64,000 nt of DNA from Virgibacillus proomii (GCF_018916875.1 NZ_JAHLNO010000028.1:124001-188000), one strand, 5' to 3'. Counted from the stretch's first letter, positions 18,668 to 28,011 are shown. Notes: generated from the letters alone by a model not told the origin. A program made the numbers and translations.

Positions 18668-18939
18668 ATGTCTTTAATCAGTTGAGTTTGGTTGGCATGC
18701 AACACAAAAAATACTGCTATCAAAAATGTAATATTAAAAATACCTTTTTTCCCTTATTAGGGTTATTTTTAGTTCTCAAAAGAAAAGTAAAAAAGTCGCC
18801 TAAACTGGCTATGCAAATTTGTTCGTAGCTGGAAATCTAAATCCGTTTCTACATTGTGGCTATCTTGTTTTGAAAGTAGCTTCGTCGTCTTGGCTAAGTG
18901 CTCAAGCTGTAGCAAACCCCACTGTTAATATTAGGCTTC

Positions 18940-19631
18940 TCCATCGCTGTAAGACCCCCCTTTAAAAAGTCTGTTTATTACGTTCCCGAACTTTAGGAGA
19001 GAAACTGCTCCTAAATTACCGATTCGTTCGAGCAACAGGACAGCGATACATCGCACGCAGAAAAAGCGTATTTCTTTTTCAAGGACAGAGAAGCTACGAC
19101 AGCGATACATCGCACGCAGAAAAAGTGTTTTTCTTTTTCAAGGACAAGGAAAGCTACGACAGCGATACATCGCACGCAGAAAAAGCGTATTTCTTTTTCA
19201 AGGACAGAGAAGCTACGACAGCGATACATCGCACGCAGAAAAAGTGTTTTTCTTTTTCAAGGACAAGGAAAGCTAGGACAGCGATACATCGCACGCAGAA
19301 AAAGCGTATTTCTTTTTCAAGGACAGAGAAGCTACGACAGCGATACATCGCACGCAGAAAAAGCGTATTTCTTTTTCAAGGACAAGGAAAGCTACGACAG
19401 CGATACATCGCACGCAGAAAAAGTGTTTTTCTTTTTCAAGGACAAGGAAAGCTACGACAGCGATACATCGCACGCAGAAAAAGCGTATTTCTTTTTCAAG
19501 GACAAGTAAAACTACGACAGCGATACATCGCACGCAGAAAAAGTGTTTTTCTTTTTCAAGGATTTACGAACTTAGTATCTGATCTACTGTTTCAAGGAGA
19601 AAAACATTCCTTATATGAAATTTCACTTTAT
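18940..19631 (+). repeat. F1-derived element expanded by a 60-bp tandem array
   Basis: The left side (CTGTAAGACCCCCC, then CTCCTAAATTACCGATTCGTTCGA at 19009) matches the F1 framework and the right end is CACTTTAT (19627-19631), preceded by a hairpin TTTCAAGGA...TCCTT-at-ATGAAA that is again paired but unlike other copies. Between them sits the array at 19038. The stretch 18668-18940 before it has nothing I recognise. Confidence 0.7.
19038..19563 (+). repeat. Tandem array, nine units of 59-60 bp
   Basis: Each unit contains GACAGCGATACATCGCACG (with the palindrome GCGATacATCGC) and then a hairpin GAAAAAG...CTTTTTC. Two unit types alternate: hairpin loops CGTATTT (A) and TGTTTTT (B), in the order ABABAABAB, so the array grew partly by duplication of dimers. 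There are no unique spacers. Open frames run through it on both strands only because 60 is a multiple of three. Confidence 0.92.
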
Positions 19632-19678
19632 TCCCGTCAGAAGTTCTCCAGTTTGTACGTTGGTAACTGAGCACTTAG

Positions 19679-19708
19679 CTTGCTCTTGTCTTGAAAAACA
19701 AAAGCAAG
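19679..19708 (-). other. Hairpin downstream of csaB
   Basis: CTTGCTCTTGT pairs with ACAAAAGCAAG around a short loop, 35 bases beyond the csaB stop. It lacks a T run on the minus strand, so it may be a weak terminator or a processing signal. Confidence 0.4.
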
Positions 19709-19741
19709 CATCCTAATACGCTCTGGTTAAGAAAGCCTTCG

Positions 19742-20839
19742 TCATAATGAGGGACTATGCCTTTTAAAAAAAACACTTAACGCTAGCTCTGGTGTCTCAC
19801 GAGCCTGATGTTGTAAAACCTGTACTTTTTCTTTAAGTATGTCAGTGTTTCGCTTATAACTGGATAGCATATTTTTTACTTGTTGATATAATGTTTGACC
19901 ATTCCAGTTATCTGACTCTACATTTCCACCTATTGGCTGCTCACATAGCGAAGCAAAAGCATCTATTTTGGGATCATAAGATATTGCTACAAAAGGAGTA
20001 TAGTTTATTGCTGCAAAAATTAATGAATGTAGACGTAGCCCGATCAACAGTTTAGATTCTCCAATCAATGAAATTTTAGACTGTAAGGATGTGTCAGCAG
20101 GTGATATATAGCTTTTTTCTTGCATTATTTTAGCAATCTCCTGCGATTTTATTTTATCATGTTTACCATGCATCGGTACAAAAACAATTCCATAACCATC
20201 TTTAACAAGTAGATCTAGACAATGAGCAAGTTTTTCGTTAAATGGATATTTAGTATGCCAATTACGAACACTTACAGTAATAAATTCTTCTTGGTTAAGT
20301 TCATTGATTGGTTGACAATTATGTTTATAATCGTGCGGATCTAACCCTAAAACAGGATCAGGTACAATTTTTGCCGGTTGTTTAATTCCGATATCATTTA
20401 ATAAGTGTTGGGAGGCTTCATCACGAACGGTAATCTGATCAACTTTATTTAGAGTAGTTTTAACTAGCAACTCACTTAATAAACCATTTATTGGTCCCAT
20501 TCCCTGAGCGTAAATAAAAACGGGTTTATTTAAAAGTTTTGCTAGCTTTATAATTCCTAAATAATACGGAATTGTAAAGTGTCCTGTTTTGTTTTGTAAT
20601 AAGCTCCCTCCACCACTAATTAATCCATCAGACTTTTTTAGCGCTTGGATAATTTTATTTATGCTATTACGACCAACGGACTTAACATCATAAGTTTCTG
20701 ATGTTTTTTTAGGGTTGTTTGATAAAACAGTGATCTTTATATCCGGCTGCAATTTTCTTAATGACTGAATAATCGAGAATAGTATTGCTTCATCTCCAAC
20801 ATTGTCGAATCCATAATATCCAGAAAGAACGATATGCAT
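19742..20839 (-). CDS. csaB: Polysaccharide pyruvyl transferase CsaB
   Basis: Adds a pyruvate ketal to ManNAc of the secondary cell-wall polymer, the modification recognised by SLH domains of S-layer proteins. Starts MHIVLSGYYGFDNVGDEAIL, the CsaB hallmark; also SGGGSLLQN, IYAQGMGPI, ITVRDEAS and IGLRLHSLIFA. About 365 residues, normal. The start is the ATG at 20839, which overlaps the upstream stop (TAATG) and has AGAGGTG before it; the GTG nine bases earlier is less likely. Last gene of the tagA-flippase-csaB operon, so pyruvylation is probably tied to export of the same polymer. Confidence 0.93.
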   Translation of the reverse strand: MHIVLSGYYGFDNVGDEAILFSIIQSLRKLQPDIKITVLSNNPKKTSETYDVKSVGRNSINKIIQALKKSDGLISGGGSLLQNKTGHFTIPYYLGIIKLAKLLNKPVFIYAQGMGPINGLLSELLVKTTLNKVDQITVRDEASQHLLNDIGIKQPAKIVPDPVLGLDPHDYKHNCQPINELNQEEFITVSVRNWHTKYPFNEKLAHCLDLLVKDGYGIVFVPMHGKHDKIKSQEIAKIMQEKSYISPADTSLQSKISLIGESKLLIGLRLHSLIFAAINYTPFVAISYDPKIDAFASLCEQPIGGNVESDNWNGQTLYQQVKNMLSSYKRNTDILKEKVQVLQHQARETPELALSVFFKRHSPSL

Positions 20840-23800
20840 TATGCCCACCTCTTGCTAATCCATTTTTCAACTACAGGTGCACATTTTTTATATAAGAATA
20901 TAAATAGCAGCCCAATAAAATAACCAATTATTATACTATAAGCTGACCTTAATAATGAAATATGCAATGGAATATGAATATGCGTAAAAGTATTCATTAT
21001 TGATAAAAACCCAATTATCCCAGGTATTAATAGTAGCTTTCCTAATAGGCTTTTTGAGTTTATTATATAAATAGCCAGCAGATAAAGTGGAAAACCTATT
21101 AGAAATTCCTTCGTTCTTGGTCGGACATATAATAATTCTTCTAACGAGCTTCTAATCATTAGCTCAATGCCACTTACTACAGCATTGTTACCTGTACGAG
21201 TAATGTAATATAGCCCAACTATGCCAATTAGAGATAGTAAGGCAAGATGCCAGTATTTTACAGATTGGTTTAAAAGCTTCAAACCTTCTTTCCAAAGTAA
21301 ATATACGCTTATGAAAATGATCGGGACTATATATACTAATTTAACGCCCCTAAATATTTCAAATCCTGTAATAAATTCGTTGCCATTTAATAATCCGATG
21401 ACAATTAATATCCCTACAAAGGTAATACTTAGAGCTTTTAAATATTGTAATGATATATAGCGTATGGTTGTTCTCTGCAACTTTATTGTAGACAAAATAC
21501 TAAAAATCGGCGCTATTATACCTATGATTAGTGCAAATCCTTGCAGTAATAATAATTTTTGGCTAACCAGATATAAAATAGCTAAACAGATCATAAATAT
21601 ACTGGCAGCAATAACAAGCATTTTACTTCTAAGTGTCGATACTGCTAATCCGGTGAATATGATACCTGTTATTAAAATGACGATTTGGATCCATTTTGAT
21701 ATATCTATTTCCTTAAAAGGTGATGGAGATCCACTATGATAATTCGCTGATAATTTTGTATGGACATTTTTAATAAAATGTTTAGCACTTTCTATACTCG
21801 CAATAGTATCACCATCTTCAAAACGAAAGAAAATAGAACGTATTTTCCTTTCTTTTACTGCTCTTATAGCTTGGTCAATGTTTTGTTCCATTGATTTATC
21901 ATTCAAGTTAATACTATGGAGCCTAATCGTATCATAATTGGTTTGGCGAGCAACGGTCTGTATTCCTCTTTGAAGACTAAATTCGATGGTATAAAAACGA
22001 TAGCCTGCTTTAGATAATTGGTTTGTCCATTTTTTTAAGTTATTAATATTTGGGTAGCCGATAACTTCTTGACCCGAAAATAAAATGTTAGCATTATATT
22101 TATTTTTTACATGGATAAGTTGATTTATTACTATTTGATTTAATGAATTCGTTGTATTTTCGATTCTAAAAATGGGATTCAAGTCATATTCTTGTACTTT
22201 GTCAATGATTTTTTGATTATATGCAATGTTATGTGATAAAAGATCCTCTTCTTTTTTAAAAAAATAGAAGTTATGATTTTTTATAGAAATTGTAGCTGGC
22301 TGTAAAAGTTTTTCGATTAAATTTCTAAAGTATGGGTCTTGCGGTGGTGTAATATAATAGCCTTGTTGTTTTACATTAATAGCGTCTTTTTGCTCGCTAA
22401 ACAGTAATGCACTAGCTAATTCCTGCTCGCTAAAAATGTTGATTATACCTTGATCTTCCATCCAATTTAATGAGATTGGCGTTATGCTGACTGAGTTTAA
22501 ACCAGCTTCTTTTAAAGAAGTAAGAATAGAATCGACCGTTAATCTTTCATCCTCAATGGCCAGTTTCTCAACTTCTTCATATGGAACGACTATTTCATAT
22601 GTATTATTTTCAGATTCTACGTTTATTCTCTCAATGGTCTTTGGCAAAGTGATTAGTAATAATACAATTAAAATCATCCATATCCATTTACGTTTAAACA
22701 TATTTTTATTATCCTTTCCAGCTGGATTATGAGCCATTTTAAAGATGGATTTTACTGCTTTTTTTATAATGAAACTGTCAACGACCTTGAATATAAGTAA
22801 TTGCAATGTATATAATCCAGCCCCGGCTAAAATTGCCACGATTAGATATAGTAAAGCTTGCATACGTGACCAGTTTTCTATATTTATATATAAAAATGGT
22901 AATCCTATAACCAATCCCATTATAATTGAAGAGCAGATTATTTTTATTAAGGTTAATTTCATGAAAGAAAAAGGTCGATTTTTATAAATAAAGAAGGTGT
23001 TTATTAAAAATAAGCATAAGTAAACAATTAAAGTTGAAAGTGCTGCGCCGGTTAAGCCAAAAAGCTGAATGAAATAAATATTTGCTATGGATTTTATTAG
23101 CACACCAAAAATAATAATGGTTGCTGCTAATTTAGCTAAGTTCATTCCTTGCAAAATTCCTGTACTTAAAATAGTTAAGGAAGTAAATACAGAGCTGAAT
23201 CCAATAATAGCTAACACCCAGCTTCCTTGTAAGTCCGTAAATAAAGCAATATTTATTGGGAGTGTTAAACTAAAAAGTCCCATTGCTGCTGGCCATGAAA
23301 TAATATGTGTTACTCGTTGAGTTTTCTCAATAATGTTTTGAGCACCGTCCTGATCTCCTTGTACTAACTTTTTTGTTAATAAAGGTATTAGTGGTAATAC
23401 AATGGATGTTGAAAAGACGGTTGCTATTTGAACGATTGAGAGGCCTCGTCCATAAATTCCATATAAATAATTAATATTTTTTTCACTTACTCCTATACTT
23501 CGTAATCCATAGGGGATAGTGAATGAATCAATGAAATTTATTAAAGCCATCGTTATAGCTCCAATAGCAATAGGGATGGAGAGCTTTAGTATTTTTTTAC
23601 TCCATTTTGAAAATAATGGAAGAGTGTATTTTCTATTAGAAGACTGGTTTAAGTTAAAACGTCTATATCTGATCTTTAAATAGATAAGGGAAATAAACGC
23701 ACCTGCAACGGAACCAGTCATAATCCATCCACCTATAGCTTCATCCGAAGCCTCTTTTTGCACGAAGTAAAATGCCGTAATAAGAATTAATCCTACTCGT

Positions 23801-24285
23801 ACCAACTGTTCAATAACCTGTGAAATTGCTGTTGGTCTCATATCCCCAAATCCTTGGAAGTATCCTCTATAAACAGCCATGTATGGTGCTATTAGTAATG
23901 TTGCAGTTACGACTAGTAAAGCTGGCTTAATGGAAGTACCTCCTAATGCATTAGAAATCGGAGTCGAAAAGGTATAAATAAGGATAAAACTGCTGATTCC
24001 AAAAAGTAAAGCAAGAATACTTGCTGTCATGTAGATTTCTTTAATATATGTAAAGTTATTTTTTGCTCTTGCATCAGCAATTAGTTTTGAAATTGCAATT
24101 GGAATTCCTGCCACCGAAAGGGTAAGAGAAACCATGTAGACTGGATAAACAAGGCTAAAAATACCTAATACCGTATCACCAGCTATATTTTGTAAAGGTA
24201 TTCGAAAAATACTGCCTAGAGCCTTTGAAATGAATGTAGCAGTTGTTAGTAAAATTGTACTCTTTACAAAGGCTGATTTACTCAT
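20839..24285 (-). CDS. Fusion: polysaccharide flippase (MATE/MurJ-like) plus DUF5693
   Basis: A single 1148-codon frame. Residues 1-515 form a 13-14 helix flippase of the SpoVB/YtgP oligosaccharide group (N-terminus STILLTTATFISKALGSIFRIP, then PIAISKLIADARAKN), expected to move a lipid-linked polymer unit across the membrane. Residues 529-1148 are a DUF5693 protein: one helix (533-545), a large domain with NSVSITPISLNWMEDQG and VIGYPN, then about eight helices. DUF5693 genes are normally separate neighbours of csaB. The junction keeps Met529 (ATG at 22701) with GGAAAGGA 11 bases upstream, so DUF5693 may also be translated alone. Overlaps csaB by one base and tagA by four. Confidence 0.85.
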   Translation of the reverse strand: MSKSAFVKSTILLTTATFISKALGSIFRIPLQNIAGDTVLGIFSLVYPVYMVSLTLSVAGIPIAISKLIADARAKNNFTYIKEIYMTASILALLFGISSFILIYTFSTPISNALGGTSIKPALLVVTATLLIAPYMAVYRGYFQGFGDMRPTAISQVIEQLVRVGLILITAFYFVQKEASDEAIGGWIMTGSVAGAFISLIYLKIRYRRFNLNQSSNRKYTLPLFSKWSKKILKLSIPIAIGAITMALINFIDSFTIPYGLRSIGVSEKNINYLYGIYGRGLSIVQIATVFSTSIVLPLIPLLTKKLVQGDQDGAQNIIEKTQRVTHIISWPAAMGLFSLTLPINIALFTDLQGSWVLAIIGFSSVFTSLTILSTGILQGMNLAKLAATIIIFGVLIKSIANIYFIQLFGLTGAALSTLIVYLCLFLINTFFIYKNRPFSFMKLTLIKIICSSIIMGLVIGLPFLYINIENWSRMQALLYLIVAILAGAGLYTLQLLIFKVVDSFIIKKAVKSIFKMAHNPAGKDNKNMFKRKWIWMILIVLLLITLPKTIERINVESENNTYEIVVPYEEVEKLAIEDERLTVDSILTSLKEAGLNSVSITPISLNWMEDQGIINIFSEQELASALLFSEQKDAINVKQQGYYITPPQDPYFRNLIEKLLQPATISIKNHNFYFFKKEEDLLSHNIAYNQKIIDKVQEYDLNPIFRIENTTNSLNQIVINQLIHVKNKYNANILFSGQEVIGYPNINNLKKWTNQLSKAGYRFYTIEFSLQRGIQTVARQTNYDTIRLHSINLNDKSMEQNIDQAIRAVKERKIRSIFFRFEDGDTIASIESAKHFIKNVHTKLSANYHSGSPSPFKEIDISKWIQIVILITGIIFTGLAVSTLRSKMLVIAASIFMICLAILYLVSQKLLLLQGFALIIGIIAPIFSILSTIKLQRTTIRYISLQYLKALSITFVGILIVIGLLNGNEFITGFEIFRGVKLVYIVPIIFISVYLLWKEGLKLLNQSVKYWHLALLSLIGIVGLYYITRTGNNAVVSGIELMIRSSLEELLYVRPRTKEFLIGFPLYLLAIYIINSKSLLGKLLLIPGIIGFLSIMNTFTHIHIPLHISLLRSAYSIIIGYFIGLLFIFLYKKCAPVVEKWISKRWA

Positions 24286-25016
24286 GTAGTTTTCCCCTTT
24301 AGTTTCTGTTTGAAAATTTTAATAGCAAATTGCGGCAGAACAAGCATCCGTTTCCATCGACTAGGTTGCTTCATCAGACGATAAAGCCATTCTAAGTTTA
24401 ATTTTTGAAATAATACAGGTGCACGCTTCACTGTCCCGGAGATTACATCAAAGGAGCCGCCAACCCCTATGAAAATCCCATGTTCAAAATAAGAAAAATT
24501 GCTAGCAATCCAATTTTCTTGTTTTGGAGAACCTAATGCAACAAAAGTTATATCTGGTTTTAATTGCATTATTCGTTCGGAAATATCATTTTCCTCCCAA
24601 TTAAAGTAGCCATCTTGAGAACCAACTATTTTAATATTTGGATATTCCATATTTATCTTATCAATTGCTTTTTTTAATGTTGTTTGTTTCGCACCGAGTA
24701 GAAAAATTTTATACGAATTGTTGTTGGCAATTTTTAATAATTCGATCATTGTATCGTAACCTGTAACTCGCTCCGGTAAAGGCTGTTTTAATATTTTAGC
24801 CGCTTTAACAATTCCTATTCCATCAGCAACGACAAAAGTAGCCAGTTGAATATGTTGCATGAGTTCCCTGTTTTTATTAGCTCTCATTACAATTTCAGGA
24901 TTAGCCGTAATAACAAAAGTTTTTTTCTTTTTCTCAATACGTTCCTGTAATAACAAAACGAAAGATCGTTGATTAGTATTTAAAAAGGGAACATTCATAA
25001 CGGTTACAAATTCCAT
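24282..25016 (-). CDS. tagA: WecG/TagA/CpsF family glycosyltransferase (UDP-ManNAc type)
   Basis: Adds ManNAc to undecaprenyl-PP-GlcNAc, forming the linkage disaccharide of wall teichoic acid or the backbone of a secondary wall polymer. GT26 features are ITANPEIVMRANKN, FVVADGIGIVKAAKIL, ERVTGYDTMIELL, IFLLGAKQTTLKKAI and the late PKQENWIASNF...GVGGSFDVISGTVKRAP. 244 residues, normal. ATG with AAAGGAG nine bases upstream. First gene of the operon with the flippase fusion and csaB. Because no other tagA is in the window, it may serve both the teichoic acid linkage unit and the pyruvylated polymer. Confidence 0.9.
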   Translation of the reverse strand: MEFVTVMNVPFLNTNQRSFVLLLQERIEKKKKTFVITANPEIVMRANKNRELMQHIQLATFVVADGIGIVKAAKILKQPLPERVTGYDTMIELLKIANNNSYKIFLLGAKQTTLKKAIDKINMEYPNIKIVGSQDGYFNWEENDISERIMQLKPDITFVALGSPKQENWIASNFSYFEHGIFIGVGGSFDVISGTVKRAPVLFQKLNLEWLYRLMKQPSRWKRMLVLPQFAIKIFKQKLKGKTT

Positions 25017-25146
25017 ATTTATTAAACTCCTTTATGCTTAAGCAAAATTTGGCTCCATTTTAGTCTAGATTATCTTATGCATGATGAAGCCATCCATACA
25101 TATATTAAATCGCAGTGATTTTGAACTTGTTTTTAATTGTAATTTA

Positions 25147-25683
25147 TTTATCCTATATCTAAGGGGTAACAAGACACCCGTTTCAAAGGTTGTAGAGAAT
25201 ACAAAGAAATCTGAATGGAAGATAGCAGAACCTAAATGCCCGATTTTTCGGGAGACAGAACAAGGAATGCTGCTTGAATAAACGTCGCGATTTTTCAAGG
25301 ACAAGAAAAAACCACGACAGCGATACATCGCACGCAGAAAAGAGCTTTTCTTTTCAAGGACATGGAAATCTACGACAGCGACACTTCGCACGCAGAAAAG
25401 AGCTTTTCTTTTCAAGGACATGGAAATCTGCGACAGCGACACTTCGCACGCAGAAAAGAGCTTTTCTTTTCAAGGACATGGAAATCTACGACAGCTACAC
25501 ATCGCACACAGAAAAGAGCTTTTCTTTTCAAGGACATGGAAATCTACGACAGCGATACATCGCGGTTTTTCAAGGATTTGATCACAAAGGCGTTTGCAAC
25601 AAGATGTTTCGATGTTAGCCTTTATTATGCTCCTATCAGTAGGGGAGAAAGAAAGCCCCCCTAATGAATGAAGATTCACTTAT
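25147..25683 (+). repeat. F1-derived element with 58-bp tandem array
   Basis: TTTAT at 25147, then a decayed left part (CTATATCTAAGGGGTAACAA), CCTAAATGCCCGATTTTTCG, the array at about 25296-25577, and a right hairpin TCAGTAGGGG...CCCCCCTAATGA before ATTCACTTAT. Array units (four full plus partial ends) are 58 bp: GACAGCGACACTTCGCACG and the perfect palindrome AAAAGAGCTTTT. They are related to, but distinct from, the 60-bp units at 19038. Confidence 0.8.
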
Positions 25684-26274
25684 TAGTTTAACTTCTAAGC
25701 AGTCGAATTAAGATAATTTTGATTTGTAATCTCCGTTTAATTTTTAATCAGTAATAATTGATCTGTATTAAATATACAATAAGAATCTAAAACCTTTATT
25801 ACCTCAAACTTTTGGTATAAGTAAAGTGCATTTGAACACATGCTTCTTGTTGTCTTCTAATAGTATGTATTTAGGTGCATTTAATGTTTTTTAAGTGGCT
25901 AAAGCTATTAAATCTTATTGTATCTTATTTGTCTTTTGCTTTCTATGAGTAGATAACTCAATTAAAATGATTTACTTTTGCACCTAATAGAGCTATCCAT
26001 TCGAAAATATGATACAGCTTTCAAACCATATAACAAGAGCATCATTTGCTGTTCTACAGTAAGAAGTCGGGTATTAATAATTCTTGCTTCTTCTTTTGCC
26101 GTTATTGCTAATGATCATGGGTATCTGAATTACCCGCAATACTCTTCATTTATCCATGAGGTTGCTGTTTTGAGTAGTGCCCTTGTTCTAACTAATACGT
26201 ACATAATCTATTAAAGAATATTATTTGTTTAAACAAAACAATAGTAGTATATTTTAGAAAGAATTTCAGTAAAG

Positions 26275-26330
26275 TTTACAGATAATTTACATTTTTTACG
26301 AAAACTTAACAGTAGAAGGGGGGGTTATAT
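26275..26330 (+). promoter_or_regulatory. Pho-box-like site with no gene behind it
   Basis: TTTACA (26275), TTTACA (26286), TTTACG (26295) and TTAACA (26306) with spacers of 5, 3 and 5, then a GC run and TTATAT (26325) as a possible -10. Downstream there is only about 90 bases before the tagB terminator, including GGGGATAAAAA-TTG starting a 13-codon frame at 26374. It may be a relic of a lost gene or drive a small RNA. Confidence 0.4.
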
Positions 26331-26410
26331 GGTATTCTATTAATGAACTTAAATAAAAGCGGGGATAAAAATTGCACATACATGTAACTGCCTTTCATCT
26401 TTTTAAACAT

Positions 26411-26440
26411 TAAAAAAGCACCCTGATTAACGAAGGTGCT
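26411..26440 (-). terminator. Intrinsic terminator of the tagD-tagB operon
   Basis: On the minus strand AGCACC pairs with GGTGCT around a 12-base loop, followed by TTTTTTA; the stem begins inside the tagB stop codon. Confidence 0.85.
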
Positions 26441-27620
26441 AGATAATAACTTTTTCTTTCTTTGTTTCTTCTGTACGTGTAATGTATTTTGCTAAGTGAA
26501 TACTAGAATTTCCTTTTGAATATTCATTCCATGTATTTGCAAATTCTTGAATTCTTTTATAATCGAACTTATTGTTTTTAATTGCCAAGATAATAGCTTC
26601 TGTTGAAAATACTACGGGACCAGGGACTTGATGTTCATAATCGCTAATTAGCCCACTTTTAATTCTGTATTCTTCCATATCATACGCGAAAAAGACCATT
26701 GGCTTTTGCAGCAATGCAAATTCAAATGGGATGGAAGAATAATCTGTGATTAATAGATCTACAATCAGCAAGAGCTGATTCGTATCATAGAAATCCGATA
26801 CATCATATACAAAGCCTTCATATTGTTCACTAATTTTATAGGTTATTGCAGGATGTGGTTTTATAAAAAGAACATATTCATCTGAAAGTTCACGATACAA
26901 TTTATCTATATTTAATTGCGATTGATAATTGGACAGTTGATTACTGCGAAATGTAGGTGCGTATAATATAATTTTCTTATCTTTAATGCTTGGATGTTTT
27001 TCTACCATTTCATTGTAAACATGTTCCTTCATTGAATAATCAAATAAAACATCAGACCGCGGTATTCCAGTTCGAAGGATGCGGTTATCAGTCAGACCAA
27101 AGCTTTCTTTAAAAGTCTTAGCCATCATTTCGGAACCTACTACAGTATAATCAAATTTACTGTATACTTGTTTAAAACGTTTAATTGCTTTTTGGGATCT
27201 AACCTTATTACTAGGATCCAATAAGCCAAATTGCTTTATGGCTCCACCTGCATGCCATAGTTGAATACATGTCACATCTTGTCTAAAATTGCTAGCAGCC
27301 AAAAAACCGTAATACGTATCTACTAAAATTGTAGTAGCTGTTGCAAGATGATAGATCGATTGAACATAGGCAATTGGATGACGTAAAGTAAAAGGAATGA
27401 CGGTTGTATTTAGTCCGTTAAAGCGATATTTACATGAAGCCGTTTTTAGTATAACCATTTCTTCATTGGATAATTTCGTCATTGCTTCCATTGTATAGAA
27501 AATATTATCTCCAAAAGTAGCCACACCAACAGTCTTTCTTTTCAGTGGAAATATCTTAAAGAAATTAAAGAGTATACGGAAAACAAATAAGTATACGCTT
27601 ATAATAATTTCTTTAGCCAT
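26439..27620 (-). CDS. tagB: CDP-glycerol glycerophosphotransferase, TagB-like primase
   Basis: Transfers glycerol phosphate from CDP-glycerol to the lipid-linked GlcNAc-ManNAc disaccharide, priming wall teichoic acid at the inner membrane face. The 393-residue length fits TagB rather than the longer TagF. Key residues: His123 in IQLWHAGGAIKQFG, APTFRSNQ, His256 in FIKPHP, and LLITDYSSIPFEFALLQKPMVFFAYDMEEY. Variation WHAGGAIK instead of WHGTPLK of polymerases is typical of TagB. ATG overlaps the tagD end by eight bases. CDP-glycerol comes from the upstream tagD. Confidence 0.88.
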   Translation of the reverse strand: MAKEIIISVYLFVFRILFNFFKIFPLKRKTVGVATFGDNIFYTMEAMTKLSNEEMVILKTASCKYRFNGLNTTVIPFTLRHPIAYVQSIYHLATATTILVDTYYGFLAASNFRQDVTCIQLWHAGGAIKQFGLLDPSNKVRSQKAIKRFKQVYSKFDYTVVGSEMMAKTFKESFGLTDNRILRTGIPRSDVLFDYSMKEHVYNEMVEKHPSIKDKKIILYAPTFRSNQLSNYQSQLNIDKLYRELSDEYVLFIKPHPAITYKISEQYEGFVYDVSDFYDTNQLLLIVDLLITDYSSIPFEFALLQKPMVFFAYDMEEYRIKSGLISDYEHQVPGPVVFSTEAIILAIKNNKFDYKRIQEFANTWNEYSKGNSSIHLAKYITRTEETKKEKVII

Positions 27621-28011
27621 TTTTCGCCATGTTCAAATCAGTTTTAATTTTTGTTGTTGAGATTCCGACTGTTCTTGGTAAATAAATGACTTCACAGTAC
27701 TCCTTTAAAAAGTCAAATTTACCTGTCCAATCATCCCCCATAACAAATACATCAATATCGTGTTTTTTAACATCTTCTATTTTTTGTTCCCACGTATACT
27801 CCGGGATAACCTCATCTACATAGCGAATGGCTTCCAAGATAGCCTTTCTTTGTTCAAAAGTGTAGTATGCTTTCTTTCCTTTTAGAGCATTAAACTCATC
27901 TGCTGAAATGGCAACCACCAAGTAGTCCCCATACTCCTTTGCGCGACGTAGTAAATTTATATGACCTATATGCAGTAAATCAAAAGTTCCGTAAGTAATT
28001 ACTTTCTTCAT
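27613..28011 (-). CDS. tagD: Glycerol-3-phosphate cytidylyltransferase
   Basis: Makes CDP-glycerol from CTP and glycerol 3-phosphate. 132 residues as in B. subtilis TagD. ITYGTFDLLHIGHINLLRRA carries the nucleotidyltransferase HXGH (His14-His17), VMGDDWTGKFD and RTVGISTTKIK are also complete. I use the ATG at 28011, six bases after GGGAGGT, not the earlier GTG/ATG at 28026 which would lie inside that site. A minus-strand -10 candidate TATAAT is at 28052-28057. First gene of a two-gene operon with tagB, divergent from galE. Confidence 0.95.
   Translation of the reverse strand: MKKVITYGTFDLLHIGHINLLRRAKEYGDYLVVAISADEFNALKGKKAYYTFEQRKAILEAIRYVDEVIPEYTWEQKIEDVKKHDIDVFVMGDDWTGKFDFLKEYCEVIYLPRTVGISTTKIKTDLNMAKNG

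Larger units (their letters stand above)
25017..26416. other. Long non-coding stretch between tagA and tagB operons
   Basis: Contains the F1-derived element with array (25147-25683), then about 590 bases of AT-rich DNA without recognisable genes (a 78-codon frame at 25978 has no ribosome binding site and no family), a Pho-box-like site (26275) and the tagB terminator. The tagA operon promoter must lie in about 25017-25146 but I cannot define it. Confidence 0.6.

Noticed and set aside
18631-18828. 65-codon open frame after the acyltransferase
   Set aside because: Its start lies inside the terminator hairpin and the peptide has no protein-like pattern.
19038-19563. CRISPR array (regular 60-bp repeats)
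   Set aside because: Units are contiguous and nearly identical throughout; there are no unique spacers and no cas genes nearby.
19011-19670. Repetitive open frames on both strands through the array
   Set aside because: They exist only because most units are 60 bases long; there are no ribosome binding sites, the frames occur on both strands, and 59-bp units break them.
25296-25577. CRISPR array (regular 58-bp repeats)
   Set aside because: Same reasons: whole units repeat, nothing variable of spacer length lies between them.
25065-25679. Several open frames of 66-125 codons over the 25-kb array
   Set aside because: They are repeat translations on both strands without ribosome binding sites or family resemblance.
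25978-26214. 78-codon open frame
   Set aside because: No ribosome binding site before any start codon, no recognisable family and no neighbours in an operon; noted only as unassigned sequence.
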